Below, piece after piece: positions 28,895-34,140 of a DNA stretch of 34,140 nt; within the stretch, counting starts at the first letter, position 1, and every line of letters starts with the position of its first letter. Source of the stretch: Butyrivibrio sp. Its GTDB lineage: Bacteria > Bacillota_A > Clostridia > Lachnospirales > Lachnospiraceae. Below the pieces are notes generated by a model that made no database searches, was not told the origin of the DNA, and was given only the letters and a program-made list of their open reading frames with translations. A program made the position numbers and the translations under genes. The stretch lies in NCBI GenBank assembly GCA_017996845.1, contig JAGOGF010000017.1, positions 1-34,140 on the forward strand. The letters run 5' to 3'.

Positions 28895-30337
28895 TTACTC
28901 TAATACTGCTTTAATATATTCCCAGGTACGCTTTGTGGAAGCAACGGAAAGTTTCTCTCCTGTTGTATGTATATCCTGCATATCAGGTCCAATTGATATA
29001 CAATCCAGTCCGCTGATCTTCTCACTGAACAACCCGCATTCCACACCCGCATGAATTGCCACTACCGCAGGTTCTTTCCCATACAGCTTCTGATATACTT
29101 CGATCATATGCGAACGAAGTTTTGAATCCTGTTTATATGCCCAGCCGGGATATGCACCGGTAATATCAGATCTGCCGCCAAATGCTTCTGTAATCATTTC
29201 CAGTTTTTGAAAAAGATTGTTTTTGGATGATTCAATACTGCTTCGAACGGAAAATTCAAGTGTCAAAAGTTCTTTGTCCAACTTCATGATACCAAGATTC
29301 AAGGATGTTTCAACAAGTCCCACGATCGCCGCGCTCATAGCCTGTACCCCATTCGGAAGAGAACAGATCAGCTCGGAAACTTTCTTTAGAGAAGTTTCAT
29401 CCAGGCATTCAAATGTTCCTTTTTCAAGTTCCATACAGTTAAATTTCACACCCGGATCTTTCAGTTCCAGTTCCGTATATACCGCATTTTCTGTCTGTTT
29501 CACTGCACGCAGCAGCGCATCTGCTTTCACTTCCTGCGGTAAGATGATCTTAGCCTGGGCGCTGCGAGGTATTGCATTGTCAGCAACTCCTCCGGAAAGA
29601 TCCACAATTGAGAAATCTACTTTTTCACGCAGTTCTGTCAGCAATCTCCCCATGAGACAATTGGCATTCCCGCGTCCTTTGATAATCATTTCTCCGGAAT
29701 GTCCGCCAAGGAGTCCTGTGATCTCCAGGTTATACGCCGTTCCGGATCTCTTAATCCGGTTAACGGAAAGATAACTGTGAAACCGCCCGCCCCCTGCGCA
29801 GCTGGTCAGCAAAACACCCTCTTCTTCATTATCCATGTTCAGCAGCTGCCTGCCTTTTAATCCTGACAGGTCAATTGCCCTTGCACCGTCCATACCGGTT
29901 TCTTCATTTGTTGTAATAACTACTTCGAGAAGCGGATGCAGTATGGTATCAGAATCAAGCAGTGCGAGGCTGTAAGCCACTGCAATGCCGTCATCTCCTC
30001 CAAGGCTTGTACCTTTTGCCCAGACAAATTCACCATCTGTTTCCAATCTCAGCGAATCTTTCTTCATATCAATATCTGCATCCGGATCACTGACTGCAAC
30101 CATATCCATATGCCCCTGCAGGATAATCGGATCCCGGTCTTCATATCCCTTACTTGCAGGTTTCCTGATAATTACATTCAGTGCATTGTCCTGCACAACC
30201 TCCAGATTTCTGTCTTTTGCAAACTGTACCAGATAGTCACTGATTTGCTGTAGGTTATCCGAACCATGCGGAATGCGGCATATCTCTTCAAAAAAATGAA
30301 ACACTTCTTTGGGTTCAAGTTGTTCCAATACTGCCAT
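28895..30337 (-). CDS. pepD: Aminoacyl-histidine dipeptidase (PepD, M20 family)
   Basis: This cytosolic zinc dipeptidase cleaves Xaa-His and related dipeptides such as carnosine. The 480-residue protein carries the M20 metal site: GHMDMV (His76, Asp78), SLGGDDGIA (Asp115/116), NEETGMDGA (Glu145/146), and a C-terminal HAGVECG plus IGPDMQDIHTTGE block with the final His. The PepD-type long lid (about 185-390) is present, including GLLGGHSGEMI. The ATG at 30337 has AAAGGGGA about 10 nt upstream; longer in-frame starts near 30496 would run into rplT. It follows the rplT terminator, so it has its own promoter or depends on read-through. Confidence 0.94.
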   Translation of the reverse strand: MAVLEQLEPKEVFHFFEEICRIPHGSDNLQQISDYLVQFAKDRNLEVVQDNALNVIIRKPASKGYEDRDPIILQGHMDMVAVSDPDADIDMKKDSLRLETDGEFVWAKGTSLGGDDGIAVAYSLALLDSDTILHPLLEVVITTNEETGMDGARAIDLSGLKGRQLLNMDNEEEGVLLTSCAGGGRFHSYLSVNRIKRSGTAYNLEITGLLGGHSGEMIIKGRGNANCLMGRLLTELREKVDFSIVDLSGGVADNAIPRSAQAKIILPQEVKADALLRAVKQTENAVYTELELKDPGVKFNCMELEKGTFECLDETSLKKVSELICSLPNGVQAMSAAIVGLVETSLNLGIMKLDKELLTLEFSVRSSIESSKNNLFQKLEMITEAFGGRSDITGAYPGWAYKQDSKLRSHMIEVYQKLYGKEPAVVAIHAGVECGLFSEKISGLDCISIGPDMQDIHTTGEKLSVASTKRTWEYIKAVLE

Positions 30338-30366
30338 AATGATAAATCCCCTTTCTGAAAAAACAG

Positions 30367-30392
30367 AAAAGCTCCGTAATCTCTTACGGAGC
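30367..30392 (-). terminator. Terminator of the infC-rpmI-rplT operon
   Basis: GCTCCGTAA and TTACGGAGC (30384-30392 and 30371-30379 on the minus strand) form a 9-bp stem with a 4-nt loop, followed by TTTTCTGTTTTTT. It lies 39 nt past the rplT stop. Confidence 0.92.
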
Positions 30393-30431
30393 CTCATTGT
30401 CTCTTTATTCAAATCTGACAGATCAGATCTA

Positions 30432-30788
30432 TTATGCGATCTTTGTCTTTGCAAGCTCTGCAAGTGTCTTGAAGCCTTCTGCATCATTAACTGCAAGCTC
30501 TGCCAGCATCTTTCTGTTCATATCAACACCCGCAAGCTTAAGACCATGCATCAATTTGCTGTAAGAAAGACCATTCAGTCTTGCTGCTGCATTGATACGA
30601 ACGATCCAAAGGGATCTCATATCTCTCTTCTTCTGCTTACGACCTGCAAATGCAGATGTAAGTGCTCTCATAACAGACTGCTTTGCAACTCTGTACTGCT
30701 TGGACCTTGCTCCTCTATAACCCTTTGCGAGCTTTAATACTCTATTATGTTTCTTCTTGGCATTCATTGCGCCTTTAACTCTTGCCAT
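30432..30788 (-). CDS. rplT: 50S ribosomal protein L20
   Basis: The 118-residue protein is a full-length match to bacterial L20 ([36 protein letters not shown], and [20 protein letters not shown]). L20 is an early-assembly 50S protein that binds 23S rRNA and, in Firmicutes and Enterobacteria, represses its own operon. AGGAGG precedes the ATG. It is third in the operon, 37 nt after rpmI. Its predicted target is the leader upstream of infC. Confidence 0.98.
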   Translation of the reverse strand: MARVKGAMNAKKKHNRVLKLAKGYRGARSKQYRVAKQSVMRALTSAFAGRKQKKRDMRSLWIVRINAAARLNGLSYSKLMHGLKLAGVDMNRKMLAELAVNDAEGFKTLAELAKTKIA

Positions 30789-30825
30789 TATTATATCCTC
30801 CTAATCTCAAGCTTACCGGTTATCA

Positions 30826-31026
30826 TTACATGTACGGTAATATCTTCTTCATGTTCTGTATAATTGTATGATCAACCATAGCCGGCTGTCTTAAGTTTCT
30901 CTTTCTCTTTGTGGACTTCTTGGTCAAGATATGACGCTTGAATGCCTTATTTCTCATTAACTTGCCTGTTCCTGTCACCTTAAAACGCTTGGCAGCAGAG
31001 CTGTTGGTCTTCATTTTGTGCTGCAT
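30826..31026 (-). CDS. rpmI: 50S ribosomal protein L35
   Basis: This 66-residue L35 is basic and shows [20 protein letters not shown] and the [15 protein letters not shown] block typical of the family. The ATG at 31026 has AGGAGG 8 nt upstream; a TTG two codons earlier is less likely. The N-terminus has MQHKMKT where most L35 proteins have MPKMKT. It lies between infC and rplT in the conserved order. Confidence 0.97.
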   Translation of the reverse strand: MQHKMKTNSSAAKRFKVTGTGKLMRNKAFKRHILTKKSTKRKRNLRQPAMVDHTIIQNMKKILPYM

Positions 31027-31069
31027 AATCAAATCCTCCTGTATTTCTGTGATTTACATATACTTCTTT

Positions 31070-31576
31070 TCAGTGTTTTTCAGATAAAAACATCGTCATA
31101 CTACGGCCTTCGACCTTGGGCTGTTTTTCAACAACCGCAACATCAGCAACTGCTGCAGCAAAATCTGTCAGAATATGAACACTTGCACCCATGTGAGCCA
31201 TCTCACGTCCACGGAACCGAAGTGTAATCTTTACGCGGTTTCCTTTGGCAAGAAACTTCTTGGCTGCACCGACTTTCGTATTCAAGTCATTTGTGTCAAT
31301 GTTTGGGGAAAGCCGGATTTCCTTGATGTCTACAATTTTCTGTTTTTTCTTGGCTTCCTTTGCTTTCTGGAGCTGCTCATATTTGTACTTGCTATAATCT
31401 ACGATCTTGCATACAGGCGGTTTTGCATTTGGTGCAATCTTTACCAGATCAACGCCTGCATCCTCTGCTGCCTTTCTTGCATCCTGAAGCAGCATAACTC
31501 CAAGTGCCTCTCCATCGGGTCCTACGACACGTACCTCTTTGTCCCTGATTTGCTCATTAATAAATAAATCGCTAAT
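31070..31576 (-). CDS. infC: Translation initiation factor IF-3 with AUU start codon
   Basis: IF-3 keeps 30S subunits free and checks start-codon choice. The 168-residue protein starts at ATT (31574-31576), giving MSDLFINEQIRDKEVRVVGP, the standard IF-3 N-terminus. GGAGG lies 9 nt upstream, whereas an in-frame ATG at 31627 falls inside the attenuator hairpin and has no binding site. AUU is the autoregulatory start codon known for infC. Both domains are present, with the linker helix (KYKYEQLQKAKEAKKKQK) and the C-terminal IKEIRLSPNIDTND and FRGREMAH motifs. The operon continues with rpmI and rplT. Confidence 0.96.
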   Translation of the reverse strand: MSDLFINEQIRDKEVRVVGPDGEALGVMLLQDARKAAEDAGVDLVKIAPNAKPPVCKIVDYSKYKYEQLQKAKEAKKKQKIVDIKEIRLSPNIDTNDLNTKVGAAKKFLAKGNRVKITLRFRGREMAHMGASVHILTDFAAAVADVAVVEKQPKVEGRSMTMFLSEKH

Positions 31577-31596
31577 GGTTTTATACCTCCGAACAT

Positions 31597-31744
31597 AAAA
31601 AGAAAGTGGACACGCAATCGTATCCACTTTATAATCAAGTCATATCACCGCATCAAATATCTTCTGCAGTTCATCTGAATCGTATAAACGCCTGTCAGCC
31701 ATTGCTACAGGGTGAGAGTGGATACTCTGCTTTGTTATCAAACA
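31597..31744 (-). ncRNA. L20-type ribosomal protein leader with attenuator
   Basis: Between the promoter and infC the minus strand holds a terminator: AAAGTGGATAC (31620-31630) pairs with GTGTCCACTTT (31603-31613), followed by CTTTTTA. Upstream, GTATCCACT (31717-31725) is exactly complementary to AGTGGATAC (31620-31628), so it can form a competing antiterminator. This is the layout of the Firmicute L20 leader, in which L20 binding favours termination (known for Bacillus). Assignment to that family is by position and pairing only. Confidence 0.78.
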
Positions 31745-31750
31745 TCTGTT

Positions 31751-31779
31751 AATATATCATGTACCAACATTCATGTCAA
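31751..31779 (-). promoter_or_regulatory. Sigma-A promoter of the infC operon
   Basis: TTGACA (31774-31779) and TATATT (31751-31756) are exactly 17 nt apart on the minus strand. Transcription should start near 31744, giving a leader of about 168 nt. Confidence 0.88.
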
Positions 31780-31842
31780 TCTTTTTTATGGAATTATCGT
31801 ACTGCATAGCAATATATAAAATACTTTCTGTAAGGAGTTATC

Positions 31843-32727
31843 ATGACAGCAAATCTGGAATATTATAAGGTCTTTTACTTTGTCGCCAAATGCGGAGGCA
31901 TTACCGCCGCCGCCGAAAAGCTTTCCCTGTCACAGCCTGCCGTAAGTCAGTCCATCCGGCAGCTTGAATCGGTCCTTGGCACCGGACTTTTTCGTCGCAC
32001 GTCGCGTGGAATGACGCTGACGGCAGAGGGTGAACTGCTATACAGTTATGTTGCAAAAGGCTATGAACAGATTACACTGGGGGAACACAGACTCGAGCAG
32101 ATGCTTCACCTGGATGCAGGTGAAGTAAGAGTCGGTGCAAGTGATATGACACTGCGCTTTTTTCTGCTGCCCTATCTGGAAACCTTTCATGAACTGTATC
32201 CTAATATTAAAGTCACCGTCACAAACGGTCCCACACCTGAGACGCTGCATTATCTGGAGAATGAACGCATCGATTTCGGTATTGTATCCACACCATTTGA
32301 AACCAGTCCCGGAATCAAATCCATTGACGTAAAGGAAATCTCTGACACGTTCATAGCCGGACGGCGCTTTACACAATATAAAAACCATATGCTCGATTTT
32401 CAGGATCTGGAAAAGCTGCCACTGATTTCTCTGGAAGGAAACACCAGCACGCGCGCTTATATAGACCGCTTTCTGCGCAAAAAAGGAGTCGTAATCCATC
32501 CTGAATTTGAGCTTGCCACAAGTGACATGATTGTGCAGTTTGCGCTGCGTAACCTTGGAATCGGTTCTGTCGTACGCAATTTTGCAGAAGAATATATTGA
32601 ATCCGGGGTTCTGTTTGAACTGCGATTCCATGAAATGATTCCCAAACGGAATTTCTGTATTATTACAAGCAGCAGTCAGCCGTTATCGGTTGCCGCCAGC
32701 CGTCTGCTGGAACTTATTATAAAATAG
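31843..32727 (+). CDS. LysR-family transcriptional regulator
   Basis: The 294-residue regulator has an N-terminal winged HTH (residues about 4-62: AAEKLSLSQPAVSQSIRQLE, GLFRRTSRGMTLTAEGE) and a two-lobed effector domain (about 90-290) starting VRVGASDMTLRFFLLPYLE. TAAGGAG precedes the ATG. It diverges from the infC operon and ends 5 nt before the convergent HAD gene. LysR regulators often control the divergent gene, but infC is an unlikely target, so the regulon is unknown. Confidence 0.93.
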   Translation: MTANLEYYKVFYFVAKCGGITAAAEKLSLSQPAVSQSIRQLESVLGTGLFRRTSRGMTLTAEGELLYSYVAKGYEQITLGEHRLEQMLHLDAGEVRVGASDMTLRFFLLPYLETFHELYPNIKVTVTNGPTPETLHYLENERIDFGIVSTPFETSPGIKSIDVKEISDTFIAGRRFTQYKNHMLDFQDLEKLPLISLEGNTSTRAYIDRFLRKKGVVIHPEFELATSDMIVQFALRNLGIGSVVRNFAEEYIESGVLFELRFHEMIPKRNFCIITSSSQPLSVAASRLLELIIK

Positions 32728-32732
32728 TGGAA

Positions 32733-33638
32733 TCAGGTATTTACGCCAAGGGCTGCCATTTCCTGCAGCACCTGCTCTCTGGTATGAAAGTCAATCCCGC
32801 AAATGCCAAGTTTTCTTGCAGCCTCCACATTCCGGGGTGTATCATCAATAAAAATACATTCTTCCGGTTTTAGATCATATCGTTCCATCAGCAGCTGATA
32901 GATCGCCGGATCCGGTTTGATCAGATTTTCCCTATAACTCAGAATTCCGCCATCCACATACTCCAGAAATGACATCTCGTCCCTGCACTGTGTCAGCGCC
33001 CTGTGAGAGAAATTAGACAGTACCAGTACCTGATATCCCTGTTCTTTGAGTGCCTGTATCCAGGGAATGGAAGTTTCACGATGCATAATAATTCCCCGGA
33101 AATCTTCCTGGGTTTTTCTGATCTGTACTTCAATTTCCGGATCATTTTCCACAAAGCTGTCGATAATCTGTTCATCCGTCAGAACGCCTCTGTCATATTC
33201 ATTCCAGTCACTGCTGTAAACGGTTGCCTTTGCAAGACGTTCTACCATCTGCTCATCAAAACCGCAATCCCTGTAATGTTTTTCCCAGCTGAAATCGACC
33301 AGAACATTTCCAATATCAAAAATAATATTTTTAATCTGTCCATTCGGTTCTTTGCGGATCACATTTCCATACGTATCATGCATCTGATTGCTTGTCATGG
33401 CATCCAGTGATGCAATGGTATGTTTTCTTGCATATACACCGTATACACATATAAACAGCCATACCACAATCGGGATCGTAACCGTTCCTGTCAGTGCTGA
33501 CATGAATATCTGTCCAGCATCCGGTCCAAAAGTCAGCGCCTGAATCAAAAGTCCCACATACAGAAGAATCAGAAGTGCGATACCAATTAATGCCGCTATC
33601 TGCCTGGGATTTTTTTTGTTTTTTTTCTTTTTTTCCAT
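32733..33638 (-). CDS. Membrane-anchored HAD-family phosphatase
   Basis: This 301-residue protein begins with a lysine-rich stretch and two membrane helices (about 14-36 and 45-69), followed by a cytoplasmic HAD hydrolase domain (about 103-295). Motif I is IIFDIGNVLVDF (nucleophile Asp108, with the Gly seen in YihX-type enzymes), motif II LVLSNFSH, motif III KPDPAIY and motif IV FIDDTPRNVEAA. The soluble part looks like an alpha-D-glucose-1-phosphate or sugar-phosphate phosphatase. GAGGATAAAA directly before the ATG at 33638 fixes the start; the open frame upstream overlaps the purA terminator. The membrane anchor is unusual for this subfamily. Confidence 0.87.
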   Translation of the reverse strand: MEKKKKNKKNPRQIAALIGIALLILLYVGLLIQALTFGPDAGQIFMSALTGTVTIPIVVWLFICVYGVYARKHTIASLDAMTSNQMHDTYGNVIRKEPNGQIKNIIFDIGNVLVDFSWEKHYRDCGFDEQMVERLAKATVYSSDWNEYDRGVLTDEQIIDSFVENDPEIEVQIRKTQEDFRGIIMHRETSIPWIQALKEQGYQVLVLSNFSHRALTQCRDEMSFLEYVDGGILSYRENLIKPDPAIYQLLMERYDLKPEECIFIDDTPRNVEAARKLGICGIDFHTREQVLQEMAALGVNT

Positions 33639-33722
33639 TTTTATCCTCATTCCCGAATTTTGGATCATAAAGAAACCGCAGCTGCCGTTTTTCATATCAT
33701 CCGTTTTGTACTCTCTGTACAG

Positions 33723-33768
33723 AAAAGCAAAGAGATCCATGCCTTTTATCTTACATGGGTCTCTTTGC
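33723..33768 (-). terminator. Terminator of purA
   Basis: On the minus strand GCAAAGAGACCCATG (33754-33768) pairs with CATGGATCTCTTTGC (33727-33741) with one mismatch in 15, followed by TTTTC. It begins 25 nt after the purA stop codon. Confidence 0.87.
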
Positions 33769-33792
33769 AGCGTCAATCCTATTCAGAAAGTC

Positions 33793-34140
33793 TTATCGGG
33801 CCAGCGGACTTCTGCGGTAAATAATATCACTTCTGCTTGGTCCGTTGGAAACCATTGTGATCGGATAACCGATTTCCTTTTCGATAAATTCGATATAATT
33901 GCGGCAGTTCTCCGGAAGATCTTCGTACTTATGGATGCCCCTGATATCGCATTTCCATCCTGGAAGTGTCTTATATACAGGCTTTGCCTTCTCCAGAATG
34001 TGTGTAACAGGGAAATCCGTCGTAACTTCTCCATCAATGTCATAGCCTACGCATACCGGTATCTCATCGAGATAGCCGAGTACATCCAGTACGGTAAGTG
34101 CAACATCTGTGGCTCCCTGCAGTCTGCAGCCATATTTACT
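33793..34140 (-). CDS. purA: Adenylosuccinate synthetase, C-terminal part (cut by window edge)
   Basis: The last 115 codons of adenylosuccinate synthetase, which joins IMP and aspartate in the first step of AMP synthesis, run in frame from the window end to TAA at 33793. Recognisable blocks are LTVLDVLGYLDEIPVCVGYD, DFPVTHILEKAKPVY, then LPGWKCDIRGI and YEDLPENCRNYIEFIE, and VSNGPSRSDIIYR near the end. The start lies beyond the window. A short tail (RRSPLAR) follows the usual end of the family. A terminator follows immediately, so it is the last gene of its transcript. Confidence 0.95.
   Translation of the reverse strand, partial: SKYGCRLQGATDVALTVLDVLGYLDEIPVCVGYDIDGEVTTDFPVTHILEKAKPVYKTLPGWKCDIRGIHKYEDLPENCRNYIEFIEKEIGYPITMVSNGPSRSDIIYRRSPLAR

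Noticed and set aside
33730..33780. TTGACG-17-TAAGAT promoter for the HAD gene
   Set aside because: It overlaps the purA terminator stem completely, so the match is probably a by-product of the hairpin sequence.

Overview
The window reads as a stretch of chromosome from a gut-type Firmicute, most likely a Lachnospiraceae (Clostridia) member. The evidence is the moderate-to-low GC, AGGAGG-type ribosome binding sites, the infC-rpmI-rplT order with an attenuated leader, carbohydrate ABC importers driven by LacI regulators, GH42 and GH36 galactosidases, an ECF cobalt/nickel importer and ferredoxin-like aldo/keto reductases. No tRNA, rRNA, CRISPR array, transposase or phage module was seen. Most genes lie on the minus strand.

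Layout. 1-4750 (minus): a LacI regulator, a sugar-binding lipoprotein, two permeases and the start of a GH42 beta-galactosidase form one operon with a promoter/operator region upstream (4801-4945). 5120-8611 (minus): a GGDEF diguanylate cyclase, a DEDDh exonuclease with a zinc ribbon, a nitroreductase, a DUF3237 protein and a YczE-type membrane protein. 8730-10850 (minus): thrH, then rsgA behind a long structured leader with an 11-codon upstream ORF. 10899-15582: a membrane metalloprotease-like protein, a small protein translationally coupled to a membrane EAL phosphodiesterase, and a divergent receiver/HD-GYP phosphodiesterase. With the cyclase, three c-di-GMP enzymes sit within about 8 kb. 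15670-17613: an XRE regulator, a 52-residue hypothetical and an MFS transporter. 18065-20521 (plus): cbiM-cbiQ-cbiO. 20709-24048 (plus): a metallophosphoesterase overlapping a 905-residue fusion of a TetM/EF-G-like GTPase and a YacP/Rae1-like NYN nuclease. 24175-28735 (minus): TetR, GH36 alpha-galactosidase, aldo/keto reductase-ferredoxin and a DUF1858 protein. 28895-31576 (minus): pepD, rplT, rpmI, infC, with an AUU start and attenuator leader on infC. 31843-34140: a LysR regulator, a membrane-anchored HAD hydrolase and the end of purA.

Functional themes are galactoside uptake and hydrolysis (GH42 with its ABC importer, GH36 with its own regulator), c-di-GMP turnover, and the ribosome (IF-3, L35, L20, RsgA, GTPase-NYN fusion). 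The most unusual protein is the GTPase-NYN fusion: a ribosome A-site GTPase joined to an mRNA endonuclease domain, and therefore a candidate ribosome-rescue or stress factor. The most unusual non-coding stretch is the leader upstream of rsgA, with an upstream ORF and competing complementary segments.
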